A stretch of 46,159 nucleotides of DNA from Deltaproteobacteria bacterium (GTDB lineage Bacteria > Desulfobacterota > Desulfuromonadia > Desulfuromonadales > BM103). The notes under the pieces were generated by a model. That model saw nothing but the letters and a program-made list of their open reading frames with translations, did no database searches and had not been told where the DNA came from. Shown in pieces: positions 17,236 through 28,298 of this stretch (its first letter is position 1; each line of letters begins with the position of its first letter). Made by a program: the position numbers and the translations under genes. Location: NCBI GenBank assembly GCA_019313185.1, contig JAFDBS010000105.1, positions 1 to 46,159 of the forward strand. The letters run 5' to 3'.

Positions 17236-18612
17236 ATGTCGAAACCGACCATCCTCGTGGTAGATGACGAAGCCTTTTTTCGTCAGCTATTTGCTGACAT
17301 GTTGACTGAAGACGACCGTTATCAGGTCGAAACTGTCAATTCCGGTGAGGATGCTCTAAGACGTCTTGATCAGGGCGGCATAGATGTTGTCATCACCGAT
17401 ATGGTCATGCCAGGCACTTGTGGCCTCGAACTACTGCGCAGGTGCCGCTCATACGACAGCCCACCCGATGTCATTCTTGCAACGGGAAACGCAACAGTCG
17501 AAACTGCCATCCAGGCACTGAAAAGCGGAGCCAGAGACTACCTTGTTAAACCATGCAATCCTGACCAGCTAAGGCACACGGTTCATACCTGCTTGGAACA
17601 AAGACGCTTGTTGAGTGAAAACTCTCTTCTTCGAACTCAAATCCGTCTTTATCAACGCGGACAGCAACTGGCCTCGCAACTTGAAGTTTCTCAATTGTTT
17701 CGGGAAGCGCTCAGCGCTATTGTCTACGAAATTGGTTCGGGGCGTGGCCTGGCCTTCGCATATACTCAAAACGGGATCGAGAACCTCGCTTACACTCCCA
17801 ACTTAACCGAAACAGACGCTAGGGGCCTTGCGGGTTTCCTAGGGCCCCAAATTGATCAATGCAAGACCACAGCGATTTTGACCTCAGACCAGTTCGCTGA
17901 ACTGAAGAACCCGTTTGAAGATTTACGTTCAATCTGGCTGATACCGTTGCAGAGCGCCCAAGATAAGTCCGGCGCCATAGCAATTTGCAATGATCCCGGC
18001 ATCAGCCTGCCTGACTCTCTGCCCACAAAGGAGTTGCAATTCCTCATTGACCAGGTCCTGCTGGGTTTCCAAAACGCATGCCAATATCTGGACGCGCAGG
18101 AACTGATCTATACGGATGATTTAACTGGGCTATACAACCACAGATACCTTCATGTTGCCATGGAACAGGAAATCCGCCGGGCTGAGCGATACGGCCTTGA
18201 ATTTTCTGTCGCATTTATCGATTTAGACCTGTTTAAAAACATTAATGATGCGCATGGGCACTTGGTCGGCAGCAGAATACTCAGAGAAGTTGGTGAACTT
18301 TTGAAGTCATGTATGCGCGATACCGACATGCTCTTTCGCTATGGCGGCGATGAATACACTGCCCTTCTGGTTGAAACCGACAGTCGTGGTGCTAACGTGG
18401 TCACTGATCGACTTCGTGGAAAAATCGCGGAACATATTTTTAAATCAAATGATGGCGTCAATTGCCGCCTAACGGCGACAATCGGCTATGCCACCTACCC
18501 TATTCACGCAACCAGCAAAAACGATCTGATCGATTTGGCTGATAAAGCAATGTATCGAGGCAAACAAGAACGAAACACGACTTGTTCTGCAAATGAAATC
18601 AGGCCCACATAA
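17236..18612 (+). CDS. Response regulator with GGDEF diguanylate cyclase domain
   Basis: The protein has 458 residues. A receiver domain at 1-122 has phospho-acceptor D55 and a K in VKP. A middle region (about 145-280) is probably a GAF-like domain. A GGDEF domain follows from about 290 with the active-site variant G370-G-D-E-Y374 and an intact inhibitory-site R361-D-T-D364. GGDEY is seen in some active cyclases, so c-di-GMP synthesis is likely, with product inhibition. Phosphorylation by an unknown kinase should control it. No kinase gene is adjacent. It is a single-gene unit. Confidence 0.9.
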   Translation: MSKPTILVVDDEAFFRQLFADMLTEDDRYQVETVNSGEDALRRLDQGGIDVVITDMVMPGTCGLELLRRCRSYDSPPDVILATGNATVETAIQALKSGARDYLVKPCNPDQLRHTVHTCLEQRRLLSENSLLRTQIRLYQRGQQLASQLEVSQLFREALSAIVYEIGSGRGLAFAYTQNGIENLAYTPNLTETDARGLAGFLGPQIDQCKTTAILTSDQFAELKNPFEDLRSIWLIPLQSAQDKSGAIAICNDPGISLPDSLPTKELQFLIDQVLLGFQNACQYLDAQELIYTDDLTGLYNHRYLHVAMEQEIRRAERYGLEFSVAFIDLDLFKNINDAHGHLVGSRILREVGELLKSCMRDTDMLFRYGGDEYTALLVETDSRGANVVTDRLRGKIAEHIFKSNDGVNCRLTATIGYATYPIHATSKNDLIDLADKAMYRGKQERNTTCSANEIRPT

Positions 18613-18740
18613 ATTTTTCGTCAATTTTTCGCTGATCGTAAAAAACAATTTTTCCCAAGCTTCACTGGTTCATTCGCCGATGTTAGTTCAGTGGTTTGAG
18701 TCTGATGTATATTCTTTTACACCAGAAACAATTGTTATAC

Positions 18741-18772
18741 CTTCGCGTTATAATCTCTTCGCGTTATAATCT
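18741..18772. repeat. Perfect tandem duplication of a 16-bp unit
   Basis: CTTCGCGTTATAATCT occurs twice in direct succession. Each copy contains TATAAT, a perfect -10 hexamer, so the duplication creates two potential -10 elements 16 bases apart. No clear -35 is present. Confidence 0.85.
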
Positions 18773-19225
18773 GTTTGGGCCCGTTAACCCTGATGAGTAA
18801 ATGGGTTGATCTTGTCTTGACCATCGCAGCTGGGATTTGCCTGACATGAAATTTTCCAGCCAAAAACTTCGTTATGAGTCTTGCCAATTCTTGTGTTAAA
18901 TTCACTCAACCGATACAGCACATTAAGTTTACATAAGGCAGTTTCATGCCATCATTCATTTCGATTCATTGCCGGTTTGGAGTATTTATTCACTAAATCC
19001 GCTGTTGCATACTTTGCTCTGTCAAAAACCTTTGTGAAGATCAAGCAGCATCCTGATGACCTTCACTTTATAAATGACGTGTTCAACTCAGAATGTTGGA
19101 TGGCAAGTTGTCTCGAAAAAGAAGAGATCTTATCAACACGCAACACCAGTCCAGGCTTCAGGTTCAAAGGACCTGACAGATGGTCAGAGCCTACCTGAAA
19201 AATTGAACTCAACAAGTTTAACGGG

Positions 19226-19254
19226 TTGACGCCCAGTCTAAGAACGAGTAAAAA
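19226..19254 (+). promoter_or_regulatory. Candidate hisS-aspS promoter
   Basis: TTGACG at 19226, a 17-base spacer, then TAAAAA at 19249, about 67 bases before the hisS start. The -35 is strong and the -10 moderate. Confidence 0.35.
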
Positions 19255-19320
19255 GCCTAATTCACTCTTAAAGCAACATATAAAAAGTTAGCCATACAAT
19301 GACAGTCTGGAGCAATTACT

Positions 19321-20589
19321 GTGAGCATCACCGGCATTAAAGGCATGAATGACATTTTACCGGGTGAAATAGAAACCTGGCAATTTCTGGAAGAACAGGC
19401 CAGACGCGTTTTTAACGCTTTCGGTTTCTCAGAAATCAGGGTTCCGATTGTTGAAAAAACTGAATTGTTTTCCCGGTCGATTGGTGAGACGACCGACATT
19501 GTCGAAAAGGAAATGTATACGTTCGAAGATAAAGGGGGCACGTCAATAACCTTACGCCCGGAAGGGACAGCCCCGGTCATGCGAGCGTTTATTCAAAATA
19601 AACTTTACAATAAAGACTCAGTCTCTAAACTATATTATCTGGGGCCGATGTTTCGGTATGAAAGACCCCAAAAAGGCCGCTATCGACAATTTTATCAAAT
19701 CGGAGCAGAAATCATTGGAGTTGACGACCCGAAAATTGATGCTCAGATTTTGGCAATGCTTAGCCACTATTTTGAAACGTTACAGGTCCCGGACGTTGAA
19801 CTGCAAATCAACTCCCTAGGCTGTCAAGAATGCCGACCAATCTACCGCAAAGCCCTGATCGATTTCCTTGAATCACAGATTGACTCGCTATGTGAAGACT
19901 GTGTACGCCGTTATCAGACTAACCCTTTGAGAACACTGGACTGCAAATCAACCGGATGCAAAAACGCAACCCTTTCCGCACCGGATATGCTTGGACATCT
20001 TTGTTCTGGCTGTAAAGCACATTTCGATTGCCTGTGCGAGTACCTTCATAGCCTTTCGGTCCCTTATCAAATTAATCCTCGTATGGTCCGTGGCCTTGAT
20101 TATTACACCAAAACCACTTTTGAAATGGTCACTAGCACCCTTGGCGCACAAAATGCCGTAGCCGCTGGCGGCCGCTACGACAAGTTGATCAGTGATCTCG
20201 GTGGCCCTGCTCTGCCGGGCATAGGATTTGCCGTTGGCCTAGAACGTCTGGCCTTGATGCTAAACGAGCAGTGCTCTCGTCTTCCACGCCTGGAACTGTT
20301 TATTGCAACAATCGGCGAAAAGGCATCAAGAATGGGTCTGACGCTGTTGACCCAGTTGCAACGCCAAGGGATAAGGGCTGATATGGATTATAGCGGCAAA
20401 AGTCTGAAGGCCCAACTCCGTAGAGCTGACAAGCTTGCAGCAAAGCGGGTGTTGATCGTCGGCGAAGAAGAACTACAGAAAGGTCTAGGCCAGTTGCGTT
20501 ACATGGATGAGAGCAGCCAACGAGAAGTCAGCTTAAATGGACTGGAGAAAAGTCTTGCCGAAGAAATTTCTCTTAACTTGACGCCTTGA
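19321..20589 (+). CDS. hisS: Histidine--tRNA ligase
   Basis: The protein has 422 residues, normal for HisRS, starting at GTG 19321 (S-I-T-G-I-K-G-M-N-D-I-L-P). It charges tRNA-His in the cytoplasm. Class II motif 2 is seen as FRYERPQKGRYRQFYQ, the histidine-specific motif as VRGLDYYTKTTFE, and motif 3 as GIGFAVGLERL. The C-terminal anticodon-binding domain is present (about 330-420). A Cys-rich stretch between 165 and 240 (CQECR, CEDC, CLC) is notable. It lies 86 bases before aspS, an arrangement found in many bacteria, and probably shares its transcript. Confidence 0.96.
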   Translation: MSITGIKGMNDILPGEIETWQFLEEQARRVFNAFGFSEIRVPIVEKTELFSRSIGETTDIVEKEMYTFEDKGGTSITLRPEGTAPVMRAFIQNKLYNKDSVSKLYYLGPMFRYERPQKGRYRQFYQIGAEIIGVDDPKIDAQILAMLSHYFETLQVPDVELQINSLGCQECRPIYRKALIDFLESQIDSLCEDCVRRYQTNPLRTLDCKSTGCKNATLSAPDMLGHLCSGCKAHFDCLCEYLHSLSVPYQINPRMVRGLDYYTKTTFEMVTSTLGAQNAVAAGGRYDKLISDLGGPALPGIGFAVGLERLALMLNEQCSRLPRLELFIATIGEKASRMGLTLLTQLQRQGIRADMDYSGKSLKAQLRRADKLAAKRVLIVGEEELQKGLGQLRYMDESSQREVSLNGLEKSLAEEISLNLTP

Positions 20590-20675
20590 AATCTCAAGGA
20601 TAAGATTAGCAATTACCTCATCACAGCTACCTGGCAACATTCAACTTGCCCTGCGAATTTAAGGAGATAAGAATT

Positions 20676-22469
20676 TTGAACGACATCCTTGGTGACTGGA
20701 AACGCTCAATCTATTGTGGCGATTTACGTAAAAATCATATTGGACAGCAAGTCTGCCTTATGGGATGGGTGCATCGCCGCCGTGACCATGGTGGGCTTAT
20801 TTTTATAGATCTACGTGACCGGACTGGCATTGCCCAGTTAGCTCTTGACCCGGACCGAGACCCTGAGGCCCATAGTAAGGCAGAAAATGTCCGCAATGAA
20901 TTCGTCATTGCTGCAGTTGGAACAGTATCGCCAAGGCCATCTGGGACAGTCAACCAAAAGATGGCAACCGGTGAAGTTGAAGTCGAAATCAATGAACTGC
21001 GTATTCTCAGCACCGCCCAAACACCACCATTTATGCTTGACGAATTTACAGAGGTTGCCGAGAACCTAAGATTGAAACATCGCTATCTTGATTTACGCCG
21101 TGAGGGGATTCAGAAAAACCTTATTCTTCGCCACAAAGTTGCGCAAACTGTGCGCAACTATCTGAGCAATCATGACTTTCTGGAAATAGAAACTCCTTTT
21201 CTGACGAAAAGCACCCCTGAAGGGGCACGTGATTATCTTGTTCCAAGCCGTGTCAATACCGGACAATTTTATGCGTTACCACAGTCCCCACAGATTTTCA
21301 AACAGTTGTTAATGGTTTCAGGGTTTGACCGCTACTTCCAGATTGTAAAATGTTTCCGGGATGAAGATCTGCGTGCAGATCGTCAACCAGAGTTCACCCA
21401 AATCGATTGCGAACTCTCCTTTGTCGACCAAAATGACGTGATGGCAATTATGGAAGGAATGATCGCTTCGATCTTTCAAGAAGCTCTTGGCGTAAAATTG
21501 TCATTGCCGATGCCTCGTATGACTTTTCCTGAGGTCATGGATCGCTATGGTGTTGATAATCCAGACCTCCGATTTGAAATGGAGTTGGTCAATATCACCG
21601 AACTGGTTAGAGACTGTGGCTTCAAAGTTTTTGCAGATGTTGCCAGCAAAGGTGGATTGGTTAAAGCACTTAATGCTAAGGGGTGTGCAACGTTTTCCCG
21701 AAAAGAGCTTGATGACTTGACGGAATATGCAGGCATTTATGGTGCGAAGGGGCTGGCCTGGGTCAAAATTCAAGATGACCATGCCTGGCAATCGCCTATA
21801 GCAAAGTTCTTTAAAAATGAAGAATTGAATGCTATCGCCGATGCATTGGATGCATCTCCCGGAGATTTGTTGCTGTTTGTTGCTGATCAATCATCCGTTG
21901 CCAATGAATCCCTTGGCCGATTGCGTGGCCACCTCGGCCAAAAACTGGGCTTGACGAATCCAAACGAATATCGATTTGTGTGGGTTACTGAATTCCCATT
22001 GCTGGAATGGGATGGGGAAGAACGCCGCCATGTCGCGGTACATCACCCTTTTACTGCCCCCATGGATGAAGATATTCCATTGCTCGACTCAGATCCTGGA
22101 AAAGCTCGTGCGAAAGCCTATGATTTGGTTCTTAACGGTTCCGAAATTGGTGGAGGCAGCATTCGTATTCATAACCAGTCCATACAGAATCGCATGTTTG
22201 ACCTTCTTGGAATTGGCGAACAAGAAGCCCGGGTAAAATTCGGCTTTCTTCTCGATGCTCTTGACTTCGGGGCGCCACCACACGGCGGCATTGCTTTCGG
22301 CCTTGACCGTGTGATGATGATCCTTACAGGAGCAGAATCAATTCGAGATGTGATCGCATTCCCGAAAACTCAAAAAGCAACCTGCCTGATGTCTGAAGCG
22401 CCCGGACCGGTCGAAGAGAGGCAGCTTCGAGAACTCGGCATCAGGTTGGCCGTTCGGCCAAAGCCCTAA
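20676..22469 (+). CDS. aspS: Aspartate--tRNA ligase
   Basis: The protein has 597 residues from TTG 20676, nine bases after AAGGAG; a longer frame from 20646 would read through this ribosome site. The bacterial-type AspRS has an N-terminal OB-fold anticodon domain ([19 protein letters not shown]), the flipping-loop [10 protein letters not shown], motif 2 [18 protein letters not shown], a GAD insertion domain and motif 3 [11 protein letters not shown]. It charges tRNA-Asp and could be nondiscriminating (also tRNA-Asn); the presence of gatCAB cannot be checked here. It lies 18 bases before the LysM lipoprotein gene. Confidence 0.96.
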   Translation: MNDILGDWKRSIYCGDLRKNHIGQQVCLMGWVHRRRDHGGLIFIDLRDRTGIAQLALDPDRDPEAHSKAENVRNEFVIAAVGTVSPRPSGTVNQKMATGEVEVEINELRILSTAQTPPFMLDEFTEVAENLRLKHRYLDLRREGIQKNLILRHKVAQTVRNYLSNHDFLEIETPFLTKSTPEGARDYLVPSRVNTGQFYALPQSPQIFKQLLMVSGFDRYFQIVKCFRDEDLRADRQPEFTQIDCELSFVDQNDVMAIMEGMIASIFQEALGVKLSLPMPRMTFPEVMDRYGVDNPDLRFEMELVNITELVRDCGFKVFADVASKGGLVKALNAKGCATFSRKELDDLTEYAGIYGAKGLAWVKIQDDHAWQSPIAKFFKNEELNAIADALDASPGDLLLFVADQSSVANESLGRLRGHLGQKLGLTNPNEYRFVWVTEFPLLEWDGEERRHVAVHHPFTAPMDEDIPLLDSDPGKARAKAYDLVLNGSEIGGGSIRIHNQSIQNRMFDLLGIGEQEARVKFGFLLDALDFGAPPHGGIAFGLDRVMMILTGAESIRDVIAFPKTQKATCLMSEAPGPVEERQLRELGIRLAVRPKP

Positions 22470-22487
22470 AGGAGCGGGCTAATCTAC

Positions 22488-23192
22488 GTGATTGGACGAT
22501 ACTTGGTTATTGCTTTCTGTAGCTTTCTAAGTTTGGTTGGCTGTGCCAAGCCACCGCAACAGCAACTCGAAGCAGCAGAATACATGGTTGCCAAAGCTTA
22601 CGCAGCAGACGCAGAGACTTACGCCGCTGCAGAATACCAGGCTGCGAATGCTGCCCTCCAGGCTGGCCAGGCTGCCATTGAAAGCCGCAGTTATTCATCC
22701 GCCGAAGAATCACTAGAATTTGCTCTTCAACATGCCAGGCGGGCAATCAGCCTCACGATTGATACAAAAGAAAAGTTGGCTGCTGAACAAGAAGCTCAGC
22801 GGAGAATTGAAGCAGAGCGCGCAGCGGCCATGGAACGTGAAGCCCAGAAGGCACGTAAGGCTGAACCAGCTATCCCTTTTAAAAAACCCAAGCCAACGAT
22901 GGCTCCAACCCCGCCCACCCCCCCTGCAACAACATACACTGTCAGGGAAGGAGAAAATCTCTGGATTATTTCAAATCGCGAAGTTGTCTATGGCGATGGT
23001 TTTCTTTGGCCCTTGCTTTATCAAGCCAATCGAGACCAGATAAAAGACCCACAGCAAATCTACCCTGGCCAAGTGCTCAACATTCGCAGAGACCTGACTG
23101 AACAAGAGATGGAGGAAGCTCGAATCAAAGCCAAAGAATCGGACGTTTTTCCTATCCCCGATCAATTCAAACCTGCTCAGAAACTGCCTTAA
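22488..23192 (+). CDS. Lipoprotein with Ala-rich helical region and C-terminal LysM domain
   Basis: The protein has 234 residues from GTG 22488, behind GGAG. A signal peptide ends in lipobox LVGC (Cys19). Residues 25-125 are Ala/Glu-rich and helical, similar to DUF4398-type lipoproteins, then comes a Pro/Lys linker (130-147) and a LysM domain at about 149-200 beginning YTVREGENLW. LysM binds peptidoglycan, so the protein may link membrane and cell wall. It follows aspS with an 18-base gap and is probably on the same transcript; icd has its own promoter beyond it. Confidence 0.85.
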   Translation: MIGRYLVIAFCSFLSLVGCAKPPQQQLEAAEYMVAKAYAADAETYAAAEYQAANAALQAGQAAIESRSYSSAEESLEFALQHARRAISLTIDTKEKLAAEQEAQRRIEAERAAAMEREAQKARKAEPAIPFKKPKPTMAPTPPTPPATTYTVREGENLWIISNREVVYGDGFLWPLLYQANRDQIKDPQQIYPGQVLNIRRDLTEQEMEEARIKAKESDVFPIPDQFKPAQKLP

Positions 23193-23211
23193 AAGGATCC
23201 GCACTTTTTGC

Positions 23212-23247
23212 TTGACACCCCGAAGGCCATTTGTATACTGTATACAC
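23212..23247 (+). promoter_or_regulatory. Predicted icd promoter overlapping TGTATAC tandem motif
   Basis: TTGACA (23212-23217), a 16-base spacer and TATACT (23234-23239) form a strong sigma-70-type promoter. The -10 lies within TGTATACTGTATAC (23232-23245), two tandem TGTATAC units. The core ATACTGTATAC (23235-23245) is identical to the one at the acnB promoter. The transcript would have a leader of about 195 bases before the icd start. Confidence 0.6.
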
Positions 23248-23441
23248 CTTTCAACGGGGGGGTTGGGGCTGTTTGCTGACCCACAGATTAGGCGTTCAAT
23301 ACCCCTCACAAAAGCCGCCATATCAAGGTTAAAATGTTTCTAGTGAAACCTAGGGATATCTATCACACGATTGCAGTTTAATTTTATATTGCCCTTGCGT
23401 TTTTAGTTATTGACAATCAACATCAATTTAAGGAGAGATTC

Positions 23442-25664
23442 ATGTCAGCTAAGATTATCTGGACAGAAATTGACGAGGCCCCGGCGTTGGCCACTTATGC
23501 TTTTCTGCCGATCGTGCAGGCGTATACTAAAGGCACGGGGATCGAGGTCGGAACACAAGACATTTCCTTGTCCGGTCGCATTATTGCCAACTTCCCTGAA
23601 AACCTGACTGAAGACCAAAGAATTCCTGACCATTTGTCACAGCTAGGCGAATTGGTCAAAACCCCTGAGGCCAATGTCATAAAGCTTCCCAATATCAGCG
23701 CTTCAATCCCCCAGTTGCAGGCAGCGATCAAGGAATTGCGCTCGAAGGGTTATGATGTGCCCGAATATCCCGAGGAAGCAAAGACTGATGAAGAAAAGGC
23801 TATTCAAGAAAGATATTCGAAAGTCTTGGGTTCGGCAGTAAATCCCGTTTTACGAGAAGGAAACTCCGATCGCCGGGCAGCGGCTTCTGTCAAAAAATTT
23901 GCCCAAAAGAACCCTCACAAGATGATGAAACCATGGCCTAAAGTTTCCCAATGCCGCGTAGCTCATATGGACAGTGGTGACTTCTTCGAAAGTGAAAAGT
24001 CGATCACCATGGATCAAGCTGACACGGTAAAAATTCAATTTGTCGATGAAGGCGGCAGCATAACTGTTATGAAAGATAGCCTTGCCCTTCAAAAAGACGA
24101 GGTCATCGACAGTTCAACCATGAACGTCAAGAAGCTGCGTGCTTTTTTTGAAGCCACTGCTGCCGAAGCCAAAGAAAAAGGGGTCCTGCTTTCACTGCAT
24201 ATGAAAGCAACCATGATGAAGATCTCTGATCCAATCATCTTTGGACATTGCGTTTCTGTTTATTTCAAGGACGCCTTGGAAAAACATGCCGAAACTTTGA
24301 AAAGTATCGGGGCCAATCCAAACTATGGCATGGCTGATATTTTGGCAAAACTCGACAAGCTGCCGGCAGATAAAAAAGCTGAGATCGAGGCCGACATCAA
24401 TGCCTGTTACGCGACGCAACCAGCTTTGGCAATGGTTGACTCGCGTAAGAACATTACTAACTTGCATGTACCGAATGATGTTATCGTCGATGCTTCGATG
24501 CCGAACGTCGTCAGGGACGGTGGCAAGATGTGGAATCTTCAAGATGAACTTCAAGATACCATTGCTATGGTACCTGATCGCTGCTACGCCACCACCTATA
24601 GAGAAATCATTGAAGACTGCAAACGTCACGGCCAATTTGACCCGGCAACGATGGGCAGTGTTTCCAATGTCGGTTTGATGGCTCAAAAAGCAGAAGAATA
24701 TGGCTCTCACGACAAAACCTTTACTGCGCCATCAAACGGTAAGTTCCAAATCGTCGACTCTTCCGGCAATGTTCTTCTAGAACAAATCGTTCAAACAGGT
24801 GATATTTACCGTTCTTCTCAAACCAAAGACATTCCAATCAAAGACTGGATTAAACTCGCGGTAGCTCGCGCAAAGGACTCCGGTGAGCCAGTTGTGTTCT
24901 GGCTTGATGAGCAACGCGGCCATGACACAGAAATCATCAAAAAGATCAACAAGTATCTCCCCGAACTTGACACCACAGGCTTGGACATTCAAATTTTGCC
25001 GCCTGTCGAAGCCATGAAGTTCTCGCTAGAGAGAATCAGGCGCGGGGAAAATACCATCGCCGCCACAGGCAATGTCCTCAGAGACTACCTAACCGACCTC
25101 TTCCCCATTCTGGAACTTGGCACAAGTGCCCGCATGCTGTCGATTGTCCCGCTGATTAACGGTGGTGGTTTGTTCGAAACTGGAGCTGGTGGTTCTGCGC
25201 CGAAACACGTTCAACAGTTCCTCAAGGAAGGACATCTACGTTGGGACTCGCTTGGTGAGTATTGCGCATTGGTTCCCTCGTTAGAGCATGTCGCTAAAAA
25301 TTACAATAACCAAAAAGCAGCTGTTCTGGCGGAAACCTTGGATACTGCAATTGGTAAATATCTGGAAAATCAAAAATTGCCTTCTCGAAAGGTTAAAGAG
25401 ATCGACAATCGCGGCAGCAGTTTCTGGCTTTCTGTTTACTGGGCACAGGCTTTGGCGGAGCAGGACAAGGACACCGAGCTAAAAGCAAGGTTTGTATCCG
25501 TTGCTGAAAAACTTGATGAGAATGCCGAAAAAATAGACCAAGAGCTGATTGACTGCCAGGGGGAAGCGGTGGATGTTGGTGGATATTTCCGTCCAGATCC
25601 CACCATGGCTAGTAAAGCTATGCGGCCCAGCCAAACCTACAACAGCATTATTGACACTATTTAG
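23442..25664 (+). CDS. icd: NADP-dependent isocitrate dehydrogenase, monomeric type
   Basis: The protein has 740 residues, the size of monomeric Icd (about 80 kDa) and twice that of the common dimeric enzyme. It oxidises isocitrate to 2-oxoglutarate with NADP+. Features include the substrate-binding segment [35 protein letters not shown] and [15 protein letters not shown] 23442 follows AAGGAG. It lies 75 bases before mdh with a hairpin between them, and downstream of a promoter that shares an operator-like motif with acnB. The product feeds the Kor complex encoded further downstream. Confidence 0.96.
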   Translation: MSAKIIWTEIDEAPALATYAFLPIVQAYTKGTGIEVGTQDISLSGRIIANFPENLTEDQRIPDHLSQLGELVKTPEANVIKLPNISASIPQLQAAIKELRSKGYDVPEYPEEAKTDEEKAIQERYSKVLGSAVNPVLREGNSDRRAAASVKKFAQKNPHKMMKPWPKVSQCRVAHMDSGDFFESEKSITMDQADTVKIQFVDEGGSITVMKDSLALQKDEVIDSSTMNVKKLRAFFEATAAEAKEKGVLLSLHMKATMMKISDPIIFGHCVSVYFKDALEKHAETLKSIGANPNYGMADILAKLDKLPADKKAEIEADINACYATQPALAMVDSRKNITNLHVPNDVIVDASMPNVVRDGGKMWNLQDELQDTIAMVPDRCYATTYREIIEDCKRHGQFDPATMGSVSNVGLMAQKAEEYGSHDKTFTAPSNGKFQIVDSSGNVLLEQIVQTGDIYRSSQTKDIPIKDWIKLAVARAKDSGEPVVFWLDEQRGHDTEIIKKINKYLPELDTTGLDIQILPPVEAMKFSLERIRRGENTIAATGNVLRDYLTDLFPILELGTSARMLSIVPLINGGGLFETGAGGSAPKHVQQFLKEGHLRWDSLGEYCALVPSLEHVAKNYNNQKAAVLAETLDTAIGKYLENQKLPSRKVKEIDNRGSSFWLSVYWAQALAEQDKDTELKARFVSVAEKLDENAEKIDQELIDCQGEAVDVGGYFRPDPTMASKAMRPSQTYNSIIDTI

Positions 25665-26705
<1,041 letters not shown>

Positions 26706-26728
26706 ATTGATCAGTTTAAAAGAAATCG

Positions 26729-26758
26729 AAGAAGGGCAATGGCGACGTTGCCCTTCTT
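26729..26758 (+). terminator. Terminator after mdh
   Basis: AAGAAGGGCAA and TTGCCCTTCTT form an 11-bp stem with an eight-base loop, ending in CTTCTTTG. It starts 24 bases after mdh and separates icd-mdh from korDABC. Confidence 0.7.
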
Positions 26759-26943
26759 TGCATATGAAAATCACAAAATTGCAGTTTTTATTTATTTTTT
26801 CTCAACCTTTCTCAACCCTCTCCAAAAAAGAGATGGTTAACAAAATTAATTGTGGCGTATGCTGAGTACTTGTGCTATCTTTTCGCCGCAAAATTCGCTG
26901 TGTTCAGTAAATAAATACCTAAAGACAAAGGAGACAAACCAGA

Positions 26944-27135
26944 ATGAGTGGTGCCAGACTCGAAGTTATCGAGCGCAACTGCAAAGGTTGCAGTATCTGC
27001 GTCGAATTCTGTCCCAAGAACGTCCTGGAGATGGACGTGTTCCTGGTAACAGTTCCAAGGCCGGAAGACTGCATCAAGTGCATGCAATGTGAACTGCTTT
27101 GCCCGGACTTCGCTATCAAGGTCCATGACGAGTAA
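26944..27135 (+). CDS. korD: 2-oxoglutarate:ferredoxin oxidoreductase, delta (ferredoxin) subunit
   Basis: The protein has 63 residues and two complete [4Fe-4S] ligand sets, CKGCSICVEFCP and CIKCMQCELLCP. It is the small ferredoxin subunit that receives electrons from the thiamine-dependent catalytic subunits. ATG 26944 follows AAAGGAG. It is the first gene of the four-gene operon korDABC, 29 bases before korA. The operon start is separated from mdh by a terminator, so it probably has its own promoter at about 26840-26900. Confidence 0.93.
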   Translation: MSGARLEVIERNCKGCSICVEFCPKNVLEMDVFLVTVPRPEDCIKCMQCELLCPDFAIKVHDE

Positions 27136-27164
27136 TCAATTTTTAGCATAGAAGGAGAGTGAAC

Positions 27165-28298
27165 GTGGCCAAGAAAGTTGCTCTGTTACAGGGGAACGAA
27201 GCGTGTGCATTGGGAGCTGTCTATGCAGGCGCCAAGTTTTTCGGTGGGTACCCTATTACTCCATCGACCGAAGTTGCTGAGGTTCTCTCAGCAGAATTAC
27301 CAAAAGTCGGCGGTAAATTCATTCAAATGGAAGACGAGATTGGCGCTATGGCGGCGATCATAGGCGCATCACTGACCGGTGCCAAATCAATCACCGCGAC
27401 CTCAGGTCCTGGTGTTTCGTTGAAACAAGAATTAATCGGCTATGCTTGCATAGCAGAAACTCCATGCGTCATCATCAATGTCATGCGTGGTGGGCCGTCA
27501 ACTGGTATGCCGACGGGTCCCGGCCAATCTGATGTCATGCAGGCTCGCTGGGGAACGCATGGTGATCATGCAGCGATCGCCTTAGTGCCGAACTCATGCC
27601 AAGAAATTTTTGAGGAAACTGTACGTGCCTTCAATCTTTCAGAAAAATATCGTATGCCAGTTCAAGTGTTATTTGACGAAATCGTCGGGCACATGCGTGA
27701 GCGTATTGTATTCCCAGAGCCTGGTGAGCTTGAAATAATTGACCGTCAACCTCCAAGTGTCTCACCTGCGGATTACAAGCCATATGATTCGTCAAAAGGC
27801 CAAGTGCCTCCACTGGCTGCTTTTGGATCTGGCTATAAATTTCATGTAACTGGATTGAATAAAGCTGACGATGGTTTCCCAACCACCAAAGCAGAACTGG
27901 TTGATGCGGAAGAGCGTCGTCAAATTGATAAAGTTATGGATAATGTCGATGATATCCTTAAGAACGAGGAATATCTCACTGATGATGCCGAAGTTATCAT
28001 TTGGGCATATGGTTCGACTTCCCGCTCGGCCCGATATGCTGTCAATAAACTACGCGAAGATGGCATCAAAGCGGGCCTTTTCCGCCCTCTTACAATCTGG
28101 CCATTTCCAGAAGCGAGAACGGCTGAACTGGCAAAACAGTGCAAAGCAATTATTGTTGCCGAAATGAATCTTGGTCAGATGATTTACGAGGTTGAACGTG
28201 TATCCAAAGGTGACTGTGCGATCGGTGGTGTCTTCCGTGTTGACGGTGAGCCAATCAATCCTGGACAGATCGTCGATAAGGTTAAGGAGGTTCTGTAA
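27165..28298 (+). CDS. korA: 2-oxoglutarate:ferredoxin oxidoreductase, alpha subunit
   Basis: The protein has 377 residues. KorA carries the pyrimidine-binding part of the thiamine enzyme, with GYPITPSTEVAE and the glycine-rich ATSGPGVSL. It works with KorB, KorC and KorD to oxidise 2-oxoglutarate plus CoA to succinyl-CoA, CO2 and reduced ferredoxin, or the reverse. GTG 27165 is chosen because AAGGAG lies seven bases upstream; a GTG six bases earlier is too close to that site. The stop overlaps the korB start (TAATG), so translation is coupled. Confidence 0.93.
   Translation: MAKKVALLQGNEACALGAVYAGAKFFGGYPITPSTEVAEVLSAELPKVGGKFIQMEDEIGAMAAIIGASLTGAKSITATSGPGVSLKQELIGYACIAETPCVIINVMRGGPSTGMPTGPGQSDVMQARWGTHGDHAAIALVPNSCQEIFEETVRAFNLSEKYRMPVQVLFDEIVGHMRERIVFPEPGELEIIDRQPPSVSPADYKPYDSSKGQVPPLAAFGSGYKFHVTGLNKADDGFPTTKAELVDAEERRQIDKVMDNVDDILKNEEYLTDDAEVIIWAYGSTSRSARYAVNKLREDGIKAGLFRPLTIWPFPEARTAELAKQCKAIIVAEMNLGQMIYEVERVSKGDCAIGGVFRVDGEPINPGQIVDKVKEVL

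Larger units (their letters stand above)
18613..19320. other. Long intergenic region upstream of hisS
   Basis: About 700 bases hold no gene that can be supported. Seen here are three copies of AATTTTTC within 18611-18655, a perfect tandem 16-bp repeat (18741-18772) and a likely promoter for hisS (19226-19254). No tRNA or T-box structure was recognised. A 105-codon frame at 18881-19198 has no ribosome site and is not called. Confidence 0.5.

Noticed and set aside
18679-18735. Sequence TTAGTTCAGTGGTTTGAGTC resembling a tRNA D-arm
   Set aside because: No matching acceptor stem, anticodon arm or T-loop could be drawn around it.
18881-19198. 105-codon frame upstream of hisS
   Set aside because: Non-ATG start, no ribosome site, and composition with no recognisable fold or signal.
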